Notes: a model not told the origin generated them from the sequence alone. A stretch of 64,000 bases of DNA from Pseudomaricurvus alkylphenolicus (GCF_011683955.1 NZ_JAAQPI010000016.1:1-64000); one strand, 5' to 3'. Positions 41,020 through 50,454 are shown, numbered from the stretch's first letter. Program-made: numbers and translations.

Positions 41020-41679
41020 ATGTTAATGTTCGGTTCACAGAACCCCCAGGAAGAACAAAAAGTGATCAAATCCATCGGGCGCCATGGCTTGCTGCTGACC
41101 GCCAGGGAATACCGCTGCTTCCAACTTGCTCAAGAGGCTCGGCGCACGGCACGACTGCGGGAGCTGCGGCAGTGGCGACGCTACTTCTGGCCAACCGCGG
41201 TCAATCGATTCTGGTACGCAGGTAATACCCACATAAAAGTTGTGCTGACGGCCTTGTTGATACTGATCTCGCCTTTATACGTCGCTATTGGCCTGTTGTT
41301 TTATCTGTTCACCCTGATCTGCCTTCCTGTTCGCATGCTACAGACGTACCGGGTTCCCAAGACCCTGAAGGCTCCGGGGGAGAAAACCCTGATCGGTTTA
41401 CACAACGCCTTTCAGCCAATTATGGACATGGGAGATCAGCTATACGTGGAATGTATGGACAACTGGGTCGAAGAGCTGTTCGGCAACAAAGCTGCCCAGA
41501 AGCAGAATCTGAGCCGTTATATGAAGGCCCTCGCGGCCAAACGTCAGGACATTGATCCAGTCACAGGGCAGGTTATGGAAGGAATTCGCAGTAACCTGAG
41601 TGTTGCCAGAGAGTATCTGTCCCGGGACCTGGGGCATTATCTCCAGAATCAGAAGAGCCGGCGCTCAGCGGCAGCCTGA
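41020..41679 (+). CDS. Hypothetical protein with one or two membrane segments (219 aa)
   Basis: I do not recognise this 219-residue protein. A basic N-terminal helix region (TAREYRCFQLAQEARRTARLRELRQWRRYFWP) precedes a hydrophobic stretch at about 76-106 that could be one long or two short spans (VVLTALLILISPLYVAIGLLFYLFTLICLPV). A soluble helical tail follows. It sits alone between MoxR (divergent) and a convergent DUF3806 gene 29 bp away. Confidence 0.68.
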   Translation: MLMFGSQNPQEEQKVIKSIGRHGLLLTAREYRCFQLAQEARRTARLRELRQWRRYFWPTAVNRFWYAGNTHIKVVLTALLILISPLYVAIGLLFYLFTLICLPVRMLQTYRVPKTLKAPGEKTLIGLHNAFQPIMDMGDQLYVECMDNWVEELFGNKAAQKQNLSRYMKALAAKRQDIDPVTGQVMEGIRSNLSVAREYLSRDLGHYLQNQKSRRSAAA

Positions 41680-41708
41680 TTCTTGGACCCTTGCCAATAA
41701 TACGCAGT

Positions 41709-42227
41709 TCAGGACTCAGTATCGAAAGGCGATTTGGGCAGATAGGGCAAAATCATTTCGTGACTGTTATCGTATACTTTCTGCACGTTTGGCAGCAGTC
41801 CCACTTCCATACGCCGTGACAGCATAGTGATGGGGAACAGACAGTACTCCGTATCAGCAACACAGATCGCCCGGCTGCGACCCACCTTGTCTTCGTACAC
41901 CACCCACTGCAGTCCCCATTCGGCGACCATCACATTGCCTAATACCGCGCCCAGTGCTTGCAGGGACAAACGTTCGTCCTTCTGAATCAAGCCCCGATGA
42001 ATGACACGTTGCAGCAATCGCAGGTCTTGAGTGGTTCCAGTGACCTGCATACCCAGTTTGATTCGCGCCATTTCGTCGATTTTTTCGACCTGGCGTTCCA
42101 GATGCCGGCGGTCCATCCAGGAAAGCTCTTCAATGGAAACCGCCTTCTTGTCGGTATCCAATACATCCTGAGCAAAGGAGGCATTGAACAGTGACAACAG
42201 CAGACAGAGGGACAAAAAGCGTTTCAT
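41709..42227 (-). CDS. Secreted DUF3806-like protein (172 aa)
   Basis: A cleavable signal peptide (MKRFLSLCLLLSLFNASFAQ, cut near residue 19) leads a 150-residue periplasmic domain. The stretch LQALGAVLGNVMVAEWGLQWVVYEDKVGRSRAICV resembles DUF3806 as I recall it; two cysteines (RAICVADTEYC) may form a disulfide. Function unknown. It is transcribed alone on the minus strand, convergent with the 219-aa gene. Confidence 0.75.
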   Translation of the reverse strand: MKRFLSLCLLLSLFNASFAQDVLDTDKKAVSIEELSWMDRRHLERQVEKIDEMARIKLGMQVTGTTQDLRLLQRVIHRGLIQKDERLSLQALGAVLGNVMVAEWGLQWVVYEDKVGRSRAICVADTEYCLFPITMLSRRMEVGLLPNVQKVYDNSHEMILPYLPKSPFDTES

Positions 42228-42428
42228 AGGAGGTTCAGCCCACCTTAGCAGAGCATTTAACGGAGGTTCAAAAAGAGGCGGACATTATAGGCGTTGTTAC
42301 GGCGCTGTACAGGCTTTCGGGAAACTGATCAATAATTAACCAGAAATGCCCATTGTCGCCAGTCGATGATTTTATGGGGTGGGCTCTTATATAATGCCCT
42401 GCCGTTTGACCAGAGATCAGGAAACTCT

Positions 42429-43451
42429 ATGCCCATTACTGAATGTATCGCCCACGCCATCAGTCGCAGCGGAACCGAAGCACCGATTGAACTCAGACTG
42501 CGCGAAAACAATCTGCCCGTGGACGGCTATCTGGAAGAGTGGGTCAGGGACTTTAAACAGGCTTATATTGCCAAAGCGGGCAAGGAATATGGCCAATTTC
42601 ACCCGGAGGCCGCCAAAAGCCAGGTAGCCCAGTGGTTGCGGGAGTATCGGGACAAGAAATTCAGTTTTCAGCGCTTTAGCCACAAAGCCATGGAACACTT
42701 TCAAACGCTGCTCCAGGACACGGAAGTGGTGATTGACGGACATCTGGTGTTTGCCCTGGAACAACTGGCCGATGCCGACAGTCTCTACATCTTCCTGGGG
42801 CTCCACAGCGAAGGACTTTATCTGGATGGCGACCAAAACCTGCAGACCAGCCGTTATATGGATATCAAAGGACTGTTGCTGGCAGCCAAAATCGATCTGA
42901 CCACCTGGCAGAGCGATGAAGAAGGCAGTTACTTGTCCGTGATCAGAGCGCGCGGGGAGAAGGACCTGACGGACCAGTTCTGGAACTGGCTGGGCTTTGC
43001 CGACCAGCGGGATCTGGCAGCCGAAACCACCAGTTTTCTGGAGGCGGTATCGGCATTCAGTGAAACCCTGGAGGAAGAAGAGGTCCAAGTGTATCGCAAC
43101 AAGGTGGTGGACTATTGCCTGGACCAGGACAAAAAGGGGCAGGCAGTGGTTATCCGCGACCTCTCAGAGCATATCGACGACGAAAAACCCGATCGCTTTG
43201 CCCGTTTTATGGAAGAGAAGCGTTCAGATACCCCACCGGCAATCATGCCGGACCGCCGGCAGCTGAAGCAGTACATTCGCATCAGCGGCCGTAACGATTT
43301 GCTCAGCATGAGCTTTGCCGCGGAATGCCTCGGTGAGACTATCGTCTATGATAAAGGGGAGGACAGCTTGATCATCAAGAATATTCCGGCTCCGCTGAAA
43401 TTGCGTCTGATCAAGCACCTGCAACAGGAAATTGAAGCCGCTGAAGGGTGA
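42429..43451 (+). CDS. yejK: Nucleoid-associated protein YejK/NdpA
   Basis: The 340 residues match the YejK (NdpA, 37-kDa nucleoid protein) family: an N-terminal MPITECIAHAISRSG, conserved FHPEAAKSQVAQWLREY, and ALEQLADADSLYIFLGLHSEGLYLDGDQNL, with the C-terminal domain ending in IKHLQQEIEAAEG. It binds the chromosome; exact role is unclear. The ATG at 42429 matches the known N-terminus. It is 17 bp upstream of a small coiled-coil protein gene. Confidence 0.93.
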   Translation: MPITECIAHAISRSGTEAPIELRLRENNLPVDGYLEEWVRDFKQAYIAKAGKEYGQFHPEAAKSQVAQWLREYRDKKFSFQRFSHKAMEHFQTLLQDTEVVIDGHLVFALEQLADADSLYIFLGLHSEGLYLDGDQNLQTSRYMDIKGLLLAAKIDLTTWQSDEEGSYLSVIRARGEKDLTDQFWNWLGFADQRDLAAETTSFLEAVSAFSETLEEEEVQVYRNKVVDYCLDQDKKGQAVVIRDLSEHIDDEKPDRFARFMEEKRSDTPPAIMPDRRQLKQYIRISGRNDLLSMSFAAECLGETIVYDKGEDSLIIKNIPAPLKLRLIKHLQQEIEAAEG

Positions 43452-43468
43452 ACACCGGAGGACATTCC

Positions 43469-43825
43469 ATGCAAAATTTTCTGGCCAGTGTGGTGTTATT
43501 GTTAATTCTCGCATTGGGTGGTCTGTATTTTCACAGCCAGCAACAATTACAGCAGGTGCATGCTGATCGTCAGGCATTACTGCAAGAAGTACAGGCGCTA
43601 CGCAAAGAGGTAGCGCAACTCAATGCCAAGGTGGCCCAGTTGGATGAAAGCAGCGTGCAAGGTATCGTCCGTGAGGCAAACAACGCCATACTCGATGGCT
43701 GGGAATCACTGGTCAATACGGTGGAAAAAGAAATCCAGGAAGCTCGTCGCGCCTTCGAAAATGACAATCCTCCCAAATCCGACTCGCCCCGGTATGAATC
43801 TCCGGACGGCACTGAACGCATTTAA
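43469..43825 (+). CDS. Membrane-anchored coiled-coil protein (118 aa)
   Basis: A hydrophobic anchor (residues 4-20, FLASVVLLLILALGGLY) is followed by a strong coiled coil (SQQQLQQVHADRQALLQEVQALRKEVAQLNAKVAQLD) and a charged tail. I do not recognise a family. GGAGG lies 7 nt before the ATG at 43469. It follows yejK by 17 bp and precedes the AsmA-like gene by 62 bp; the three could be one transcript. Confidence 0.7.
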   Translation: MQNFLASVVLLLILALGGLYFHSQQQLQQVHADRQALLQEVQALRKEVAQLNAKVAQLDESSVQGIVREANNAILDGWESLVNTVEKEIQEARRAFENDNPPKSDSPRYESPDGTERI

Positions 43826-43887
43826 CGCAGGGTTTATGTTGCTCTGTTAGGAAATCTCTACTCTTAGATCTGACATAAGGATATCTC

Positions 43888-44664
43888 ATGAAAGCAGTAA
43901 AAATTATCGGTGGGCTGGTGGTTGCCGCCATCGCCGTTGTGGCGATTGTTGTCGTTGTGGGCCTGCAAAACCTCGACCAGATTGTGAAAACCGCCGTTGA
44001 ACGGGTCGGCCCGCAGGTCGTCGGCACGGAAGTGGGGTTGGCTGACGTCAAGTTGGACCTGCAAAAGGGGCGTGGTGAATTACACGGACTGACAGTCGCT
44101 AACCCACAGGGGTTTTCCAACAACAGTGCTTTTTCTCTGGGTGAAATCGCCTTGGATATTGACCCGGCCAGTCTCACCGGTGATGTTATCGTGATCAATG
44201 AGGTATTGATCAGCAAGGCGCAGCTACTGGCGGAACACAAAGGATTGGCGGAAACCAATTTACAGGCGCTGCTGGACAATGTGAAGAAGAACTCCGGATC
44301 TTCGGGCAGCACAGAATCCCAAACCAGCGAAGCAGGAGCGGACGTCAAGCTGGCCATTGAAAAATTTACCTTCGAAGAAGGCGCCATGAAGTTGCAGTCG
44401 GAAGAGTGGGGTGAGCAATCCCTTAAACTGCCGACGATTAGGCTGAAAGACATAGGTTCCAAAGAGCAGGGATTAACACCGGATGAGCTGGCTTCTGCCG
44501 TTATCCAACCCATTTTGGCCAGTGCTAAGGAGGCCGTACAAGACCATTTGGAAGATCTGGCAAAAGAGAAAGCCAAAGAAAAACTCAATGAAAAGTTAAA
44601 GGAAAAGCTGGGCGAGGACGGTGCTGAGAAGTTAGACCAGTTGAAGTCACTTTTTAGTAAATAG
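43888..44664 (+). CDS. AsmA/DUF748-like membrane-anchored protein (258 aa)
   Basis: An N-terminal membrane helix (residues 5-26) leads a periplasmic domain with the beta-taco pattern of AsmA/DUF748 proteins (GTEVGLADVKLDLQKGRGELHGLTVANPQGFSNNSAFSLGEIALDIDPASL). The last 45 residues are an unusual Lys/Glu-rich helix (LAKEKAKEKLNEKLKEKLGED). AsmA-like proteins work in lipid transport or envelope assembly; membership here is by pattern only. AAGGA precedes the ATG. Confidence 0.75.
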   Translation: MKAVKIIGGLVVAAIAVVAIVVVVGLQNLDQIVKTAVERVGPQVVGTEVGLADVKLDLQKGRGELHGLTVANPQGFSNNSAFSLGEIALDIDPASLTGDVIVINEVLISKAQLLAEHKGLAETNLQALLDNVKKNSGSSGSTESQTSEAGADVKLAIEKFTFEEGAMKLQSEEWGEQSLKLPTIRLKDIGSKEQGLTPDELASAVIQPILASAKEAVQDHLEDLAKEKAKEKLNEKLKEKLGEDGAEKLDQLKSLFSK

Positions 44665-44760
44665 TTTTCAGATCACTCTAAATTATCGAGATTAATATAT
44701 GACCGTCAGCTGAGTGCCATAACCGGTCTTAGAAATTCGCAGGATTGGTACTCTGACGGC

Positions 44761-45022
44761 GTTGTTTATGCGTAGGGCGGATTAGGCGCTTGCGCCGTAA
44801 TCCGCCGGTTCTGCCGGAGATGTTCGTTGGCTGCGGCCCGGTTTTTAACACCCTTGAATATGCCTGCAACAGGTGATTTGTACACGGCCGCCGCCAATTT
44901 AAACCTTCGGCGGATCGGTGGATTACGAAGCGCAAAGCGCTTCTAATCCACCCTACGTCGTGCGGTCGTTGCAGACATTATCGAACGCCCATGGTGCCCT
45001 GAACCAGGATTATGAACTTCCG
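44761..45022. repeat. 262-bp interspersed repeat, copy 2
   Basis: Direct copy of 1-262 with three base changes. It occupies most of the 400-bp gap between the AsmA-like gene and the nitronate monooxygenase gene, ending 45 bp after the latter's stop. The stretch 44665-44760 before it shows no gene. Both internal hairpins are kept (at 44776-44806 and 44917-44952). Confidence 0.9.
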
Positions 45023-45066
45023 CTCCTGGCACAATGCCACCCCCTAAATTCAAAGATAAACCGAGT

Positions 45067-46032
45067 CTAACCCAAACTCAATCGCTCCCTGGCCGCCTGA
45101 TACTGTTGCCTTAACTGCGCAATAAACTCCGCCGCTGTCTGTACCTTTTCCACGGCCCCGATACCCTGGCCACAACCCCAAATATCCTTCCAGGCCTTAC
45201 TGTCCTGATCGCCCCCGGAACCGAAATTCATTTTCGTTGGATCGCTTTCGGGAAGATTGTCGGGGTCCATACCTGCGTCTTTGATGGAGGGCTTGAGATA
45301 ATTGCCGTGCACACCGGTAAACAGATTGGTATAAACAATATCATCTGCAACACTATCAACAATCATCTGCTTATAGCCATCAACCGCATTGGCTTCCTTG
45401 GTAGCGATAAATGCCGAACCAATGTATCCCAGATCCGCACCCATGGCCTGAGCTGCCAAAATAGCATCGCCTGTGGCAATAGAACCGGACAATAGCAGAG
45501 GCCCATCAAACCACTGCCGAATTTCCTGAATCAGCGCCAGGGGTGACAATGTGCCTGCATGACCGCCTGCTCCGGTCGCAACCGCCACCAGACCGTCCGC
45601 GCCTTTCTCTATTGCCTTGCGAGCAAAGGTGTTATTAATCACATCGTGCAAGGTAATGCCACCATAGGAATGCACGGCATCATTGACATCCTTACGTGCC
45701 CCCAGCGACGTAATCACAATGGGCACCTTATATTTCACACACAATTCCAGATCCTCTTCCAGGCGCCCATTGGAGCGGTGCACAATCTGGTTAACGGCAT
45801 AGGGCGCTGCAGGAGAATCCGGATTTGCCTGATTGTAGGCGTCCAATTCTTCGTTAATTCGAATCAGCCAACGTTCAAACTCTCCCTCACCGCGCGCATT
45901 CAAAGCGGGAAAGGAGCCAACCACACCTGCTTTGCACTGTTCGAGCACCAGATTGGGGTTGGAAACAATAAACATGGGAGAGGCCACTGCCGGAATAGAC
46001 AGACGGCCTTTGAGGATGTCGGGTAACGCCAT
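45067..46032 (-). CDS. Nitronate monooxygenase (2-nitropropane dioxygenase) family flavoprotein
   Basis: A 321-residue FMN TIM-barrel enzyme with the family motifs SPMFIVSNPNLVLEQCKAGVVGSFPALNARG, GADGLVAVATGAGGHAGTLSPLALIQEI and PLLLSGSIATGDAILAAQAMGADLGYIGSAF. It may oxidise alkyl nitronates, or act as an enoyl-ACP-reductase-like enzyme, since the family is broad. ATG 46032 (MALPDIL) fits the family start; 19 upstream codons are unsupported. Its 3' side abuts the long repeat. Confidence 0.92.
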   Translation of the reverse strand: MALPDILKGRLSIPAVASPMFIVSNPNLVLEQCKAGVVGSFPALNARGEGEFERWLIRINEELDAYNQANPDSPAAPYAVNQIVHRSNGRLEEDLELCVKYKVPIVITSLGARKDVNDAVHSYGGITLHDVINNTFARKAIEKGADGLVAVATGAGGHAGTLSPLALIQEIRQWFDGPLLLSGSIATGDAILAAQAMGADLGYIGSAFIATKEANAVDGYKQMIVDSVADDIVYTNLFTGVHGNYLKPSIKDAGMDPDNLPESDPTKMNFGSGGDQDSKAWKDIWGCGQGIGAVEKVQTAAEFIAQLRQQYQAARERLSLG

Positions 46033-46248
46033 GGATTGGACTCCGTCAAGACAAACAACTGCAGAATCACTGGAGAATAGCACCAGCATTTGAAACCGAA
46101 CCAGCGTTATGACCTGCCTAAATCACCCGATTTCGGAAATTACCAAATCAATGGCAGTTTTGGCAGAACTTTGCCATTGCTGACAGGCGTATTTTGCTTT
46201 GTTCCCAGTCGCTGGTCGAAAGTGCGCCTGACTCTGTGCTGCTACCGG

Positions 46249-46857
46249 TTACTCAGGTTTTACCCGCCAACCTATGACTCTGGCTGGATTACCCGCCACC
46301 TTGGCCCCGGCAGGCACGTCTTTTGTTACCACACTGCCCATTCCGATAACCGCTTTGTCTCCAATAGTTATGCCATCGACAATGCCCACATTGGCCCCAA
46401 TCCACACATCTTCGCCTATGCAAACCCCTTTGGACGTGACTGGTTGCTCGGCAACGGTTCTGTCCTCTTCCATACCATGGTTAAAAGCAAAGATGTGAGT
46501 ATTGGCGGCAATACGGCTGTTGCAGCCCACTTTGATTCCCCGACGACCGCCATCCAGCACCGCGCCCTGATTGATACTGACACCATCACCGAGGACGATC
46601 GGACCATGAAGAAACGCATTGGCGGCAATTTGAACGCTATTCCCCAGACGAACTTCTCGTCCGGGTTCGGCAAAGACTTCAGCCTCGGGAGCGACAAAAC
46701 AGTTGGCCCCGATCACCACAGTTTCCATATCCATTAAATGAGACTGCACTTGCAGCTGCCATTGCCTCGCCCACTCAGCGTTGCGGGGTTTTAACCGGTA
46801 ATACAGCCAGGGCATATAGCTGAGTCGTTTTTTATGTTGTTCGCGATACTTATCCAT
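46249..46857 (-). CDS. Hexapeptide-repeat acyltransferase (WbbJ/maltose-acetyltransferase-like)
   Basis: The protein (202 residues from the ATG at 46857) is a left-handed beta-helix acyltransferase. Hexapeptide repeats run from [20 protein letters not shown] through [53 protein letters not shown]. The catalytic His is in [10 protein letters not shown]. It would O-acetylate a sugar or similar acceptor. A TTG at 46893 would extend it by 12 residues. No polysaccharide genes are nearby to name the substrate. Confidence 0.9.
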   Translation of the reverse strand: MDKYREQHKKRLSYMPWLYYRLKPRNAEWARQWQLQVQSHLMDMETVVIGANCFVAPEAEVFAEPGREVRLGNSVQIAANAFLHGPIVLGDGVSINQGAVLDGGRRGIKVGCNSRIAANTHIFAFNHGMEEDRTVAEQPVTSKGVCIGEDVWIGANVGIVDGITIGDKAVIGMGSVVTKDVPAGAKVAGNPARVIGWRVKPE

Positions 46858-47156
46858 AATCCGTCTCGCCCCTATATCAGGCCGCTTTGGCAAAGGCGGG
46901 AATTATGGAGGCACACTGAATTATTGTCGATGAATTGCAAAATGGGTGAGACAAAGGAGGCAAGAGGTGTCCGTTTTTCGGCGGGTTATGGTCGTCTGTT
47001 ATTGAGCTTTCCAGGCAAACGGATCTTGTCGGGATAACCGCCGCAACTCCATAACAGCGGGCACTTCAATAAGCACCCTTGGGAACTCCCCTTGCGCATG
47101 CGCGATAAAACGGACACCTGAACAGAGTATAGCAAACGGATTCGCGGCCGCCCGGA
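46858..47156. other. Intergenic region without recognised feature
   Basis: This stretch of about 300 bp between the acyltransferase and the EEP-phosphatase gene holds only short open frames on both strands with no homology, ribosome site or repeat that I can see. It may hold the acyltransferase promoter near 46858-46930. Confidence 0.5.
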
Positions 47157-47906
47157 TTAAATGGAATTTGCGACGGAAAATTCCGCCAGTACCGGACAAT
47201 GATCCGACAGATTTGGCCAGTAGCCGTCGCTGCAAACCGTACCGCTGTGCCAGTTCAGCCCCTGAAAGTAAATACGATCCATAGCAACTGTGGGCCGACT
47301 TGCAGGAAAAGTCGCCTGAGGCGAGCTTTGTCGATAGGAGGTTACCTCCTGCAGTCCCAATTTACGGGTCAGGAAACGATGGATTCGTTGATGCCAGTCG
47401 TTAAAGTCTCCCAACAGAATCAAAGGTTCATGACGGTCAAAAGCGGCCAGCCACTGTTGGATCCTCCTGGCTTGGCGGAATTGTTCATACGGAAGAAAAC
47501 CCAAATGCACACAGGCCAAATGGATCTTGGTGCTATCGATTTCCACCTCACCGCAGAGCAGCCCCCGGCGGGAAAACCACCATTGGCTTATATCGTGGTT
47601 GCGGGTAGTGAGAAAGGGGTATTGGCTCAGTAAGACATTACCGTGATGACCATGCTGATAAATGGCGTTTTTGCCGTAGGCGTAGTGAGGCCAAACGCTA
47701 TCGGCAAGAAACTCGAAATGGGATTCCGGGTGCCAGTTTTCCCACTTTGCCTGATGCCTTCGGTGTTCACCCAACACTTCTTGCAAGCCAACAATATGGC
47801 TGTCCGTCTCGCGAATGGCGTCACGGATGTCGGCCAACACATAGTCGCGATTTCTGACGGTAAAGCCTTTGTGGATATTGTAGGAAAGCACGCGAAAACG
47901 AGTCAT
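47157..47906 (-). CDS. Endonuclease/exonuclease/phosphatase family protein, YbhP-like
   Basis: A 249-residue EEP-fold hydrolase with motifs LSYNIHKGF, VGLQEVLGE, LLGDFNDWH and SDHCPVLAEF. In E. coli, ybhP lies next to the cardiolipin synthase gene clsB (ybhO), and the same pairing occurs here, which supports a YbhP role linked to phospholipids. The ATG at 47906 begins the conserved core; a longer frame would overlap the clsB-like gene. Confidence 0.88.
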   Translation of the reverse strand: MTRFRVLSYNIHKGFTVRNRDYVLADIRDAIRETDSHIVGLQEVLGEHRRHQAKWENWHPESHFEFLADSVWPHYAYGKNAIYQHGHHGNVLLSQYPFLTTRNHDISQWWFSRRGLLCGEVEIDSTKIHLACVHLGFLPYEQFRQARRIQQWLAAFDRHEPLILLGDFNDWHQRIHRFLTRKLGLQEVTSYRQSSPQATFPASRPTVAMDRIYFQGLNWHSGTVCSDGYWPNLSDHCPVLAEFSVANSI

Positions 47907-47920
47907 AGGCCGGTCTTTGA

Positions 47921-49060
47921 TTACATCCAGTAACGCAGTAGTAAAGCCAGTTTTCCCAGCAGCCATGATGCGAGATCACGGCGTTCACTCAGCACCTTTT
48001 CTGACTGTTTGAATAACTGTGTCATCCAGTGTTGCAGATGAGTCTGGGACTCCTCACACCACAGACGAATATCCAATTCCAGATCGTGCAAAAAACTGCG
48101 ATGGTTAAAGTTGGTACTGCCAATCAAGTATACCTCATCAATGATCAGTGCCTTGGCGTGGAGAAAACGCGCCTGGTATTCATATACCGCGATGTCACTC
48201 GCCAGCAGATCCGCATAATAAGTGGCAGTCAGGAAAGGGAAAATACCAATGTCAGAGTGGCTTGGTACCACGATGCGAACATCCACTCCTTTGCGGCGCG
48301 CGCGCTTCAACGCCGTAATCACCCGATGAGAGGGGGCGAAGTAGGCACTGGCAACCCAGACCTGTTGTTTAGCTGCTTCGATGTGTCGTACCAGCAATTG
48401 ATTTTTGCGCCGACGGGTCCAGACACTCAGGTTATTCCAGTAGAGCGAAAACAAACCGCTGCCAAAGTGTGCCTTTGATCGGTTCCACAGAGAATCAAAG
48501 TGTTGACTGATCTCCGTCACGGCGCCACCACATACCCTCACGCCAATATCCTGCCAGCCTTCGCCACCCTGGCCAGGAGGAAGGTGAGTGACACTGATGT
48601 TAAAACTGCCGCTCCAAAGAAATCTGTTATCCACCAGGCACAGCTTGCGATGATCCCGTTGATTGACACGACTGACGAGATACAAGAATTTGGTGAGAAA
48701 ATCGCCCCTCTTCACCGCACGATGGTAGTGGTGAATCTGCCAGGGCAGGGGATGAAAGACTTTGACTTCGATGCCGTTGCATTCCAGTTGATCTGCCAGC
48801 TCTGCCGACCCTCGATAGGAGCCCACGGCATCGATTAATACCCGTACCTGAACCCCGCGATCCCGGGCTCGGCACAGGCTGGCGGCCAGGCGTTGCCCAA
48901 TGGCATCGGGTGAAAAAATGTACACTTCCAGATCGATACTGCGACACGCCTGATCGCAATCCCGGATCAATGCCTCAAAATAGGCGGAGGCATCATCGTA
49001 GAGTGCTTCCTGACTCCAGCCGGAGTGGGTTTTGGGGTCAGGCGCCTTGAGAAGGCTCAT
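47921..49060 (-). CDS. clsB: Phospholipase D family cardiolipin synthase, ClsB-like
   Basis: The 379 residues carry two HKD motifs, HRKLCLVD (with SGSFN after it) and HAKALIID (with GSTNFN after it), the active pair of PLD-type cardiolipin synthases. There is no N-terminal membrane helix pair, as in ClsB rather than ClsA. It would transfer phosphatidyl groups to make cardiolipin or phosphatidylglycerol at the inner membrane. Its 5' end overlaps the 87-aa gene by 23 bp and the YbhP-like gene follows 14 bp later. Confidence 0.88.
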   Translation of the reverse strand: MSLLKAPDPKTHSGWSQEALYDDASAYFEALIRDCDQACRSIDLEVYIFSPDAIGQRLAASLCRARDRGVQVRVLIDAVGSYRGSAELADQLECNGIEVKVFHPLPWQIHHYHRAVKRGDFLTKFLYLVSRVNQRDHRKLCLVDNRFLWSGSFNISVTHLPPGQGGEGWQDIGVRVCGGAVTEISQHFDSLWNRSKAHFGSGLFSLYWNNLSVWTRRRKNQLLVRHIEAAKQQVWVASAYFAPSHRVITALKRARRKGVDVRIVVPSHSDIGIFPFLTATYYADLLASDIAVYEYQARFLHAKALIIDEVYLIGSTNFNHRSFLHDLELDIRLWCEESQTHLQHWMTQLFKQSEKVLSERRDLASWLLGKLALLLRYWM

Positions 49061-49301
49061 CGATAATAATCACACCGTCAAGGCAGGTGACTTTGATACC
49101 GTCGAGTCGTGGATGATTGTCGCACTTGAGCCTTTCAGCAACATCCGCGGCATCAAGCTGCACAGTGCCCAGATGCAACACCCGTACGGCAATACCTTTA
49201 CAACCCTGGTGGCCAAGCAAATCCCTCAACTGAAAACTGTTCAGTTGATATCGCCCGACCGGGAACAGTTCGTGTAACTCTACAAAAGTATCATACTGCA
49301 T
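49038..49301 (-). CDS. Hypothetical protein (87 aa) coupled to clsB
   Basis: I do not recognise the family. The 87 residues look like a small globular or DNA-binding-sized protein without membrane segments (ELFPVGRYQLNSFQLRDLLGHQGCKGIAVRVLHLGTVQLDAADVAERLKCDNH). A strong AAGGAG lies 6 nt before the ATG and the gene overlaps the start of the clsB-like gene by 23 bp, so it is very likely translated and coupled to it. Confidence 0.7.
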   Translation of the reverse strand: MQYDTFVELHELFPVGRYQLNSFQLRDLLGHQGCKGIAVRVLHLGTVQLDAADVAERLKCDNHPRLDGIKVTCLDGVIIIDEPSQGA

Positions 49302-49353
49302 AGGTTCTCCTTATCCGGATCAACGAGTTAGAATACGCAGGTGTTTTATGCGC

Positions 49354-49401
49354 AGATGATCTTAAGACCAGATGATTTTAAGACCAGATGATTTTAAGAA
49401 T
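49354..49401. repeat. 16-bp tandem repeat, three copies
   Basis: AGATGATCTTAAGACC, AGATGATTTTAAGACC and AGATGATTTTAAGAAT follow each other without gaps upstream of the 87-aa gene, in the divergent region facing the pseudouridine synthase gene. The period is about one and a half helical turns. It could be a regulatory-protein site or simple slippage. Confidence 0.8.
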
Positions 49402-49466
49402 AGCGCAAGCCAACGGAATTCCCTTGATTTGGTTCAAGGTTCCGGACGGAAAATAATAGGTATAGG

Positions 49467-50144
49467 GTGAACGCGCTGCGTATTATTGATCAAAATAACG
49501 ACTATGTGATTGTGAATAAGCCGGTTGGGATGACCGTTCAACGGGATGACGGACATCCCGGGGTGTTGGCTGAAACCGCGGAGCTGTTAGGTTTGGAAAT
49601 ACTCTATCCCGTCCACCGGTTGGATCGAGTGACTTCCGGCCTGCTGCTGATGGCAAAGACCACCGCGGCCAATCGCCAATTATCCATGGCATTTGCCGAA
49701 CATCAGGTACAGAAATACTATCTGGCGCTGAGTGATCGCAAACCCAAAAAGAAGCAGGGATGGGTAAAAGGCGATATGGAAAAGGCTAGAAGAGGCGCCT
49801 GGCGTTTACTCAACAGCCACAAAAACCCAGCGGTTACCCAATTTTTTTCCCACTCCCTGGCACCAGGCTGCCGCGCTTTTCTGCTGCGGCCACGAACCGG
49901 AAAAACCCACCAGCTGCGGGTCGCCTTAAAATCCCTGGGAGCGCCAATTCTGGGGGATACGCTCTATTCGGGAAGCGCTGCGGATCGGACCTATTTACAC
50001 GCGTATGGACTTGAATTTATCTGGCGGGGAGAGCACCGGGTTTACCGCTGCTGTCCCCAGCACGGGGAGGCTTTTGCGCAGCCGGCGCTGTTACAACAGC
50101 TGGACACGAATTGGGCAGTCCCCTCGGAGCTGCCCTGGCCTTAA
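49467..50144 (+). CDS. RluA-family pseudouridine synthase
   Basis: The 225 residues have the RluA catalytic motif HRLDRVTSGLLL (Asp attacks the uridine), the N-terminal DYVIVNKPVGMTVQRDD, and the binding motifs RTGKTHQLRVALKSLGAPILGDTLYSG. No S4 domain is present. It resembles a small family of RluA-like enzymes with unassigned target, so the rRNA or tRNA site is unknown. The start is GTG with an AGG-rich leader. Confidence 0.9.
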   Translation: MNALRIIDQNNDYVIVNKPVGMTVQRDDGHPGVLAETAELLGLEILYPVHRLDRVTSGLLLMAKTTAANRQLSMAFAEHQVQKYYLALSDRKPKKKQGWVKGDMEKARRGAWRLLNSHKNPAVTQFFSHSLAPGCRAFLLRPRTGKTHQLRVALKSLGAPILGDTLYSGSAADRTYLHAYGLEFIWRGEHRVYRCCPQHGEAFAQPALLQQLDTNWAVPSELPWP

Positions 50145-50172
50145 ACGGCTTGTTCTGTGCTTCTGGCCCTGG

Positions 50173-50454
50173 TTATTCGTACAGGCAAAGGTAAGAGCTT
50201 TCGACTTCGGCCTTAACCTGAAAACTCTGGTTGGCTTCGACGGTAAAGGTTTCACCTTGCTTGAAGGTTTGCCATTCACTGCTGCCCGGCAATTTGACGG
50301 TCAAAACACCACTGGTCACCGTCATGTATTCCTTTTGGCTGGTACCGAATTCGTAGTCGCCCTGGGCCATCACACCAACAGTGGCGGGTAACGTTTCAGT
50401 TTGGAATGCGATGGATTTAACCTTGCCGTCAAAATATTCGTTGGTTTTGAACAT
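50173..50454 (-). CDS. ppnP: Pyrimidine/purine nucleoside phosphorylase PpnP
   Basis: The 93 residues match the YaiE/PpnP cupin: [38 protein letters not shown], then [29 protein letters not shown]. It cleaves nucleosides with phosphate. GGGAG lies 7 nt before the ATG. The frame is open 20 codons further but without support. It converges with the pseudouridine synthase gene. Confidence 0.93.
   Translation of the reverse strand: MFKTNEYFDGKVKSIAFQTETLPATVGVMAQGDYEFGTSQKEYMTVTSGVLTVKLPGSSEWQTFKQGETFTVEANQSFQVKAEVESSYLCLYE

Noticed and set aside
49354-49401. A CRISPR array
   Set aside because: The three units are contiguous 16-mers without spacers and no cas genes are near.
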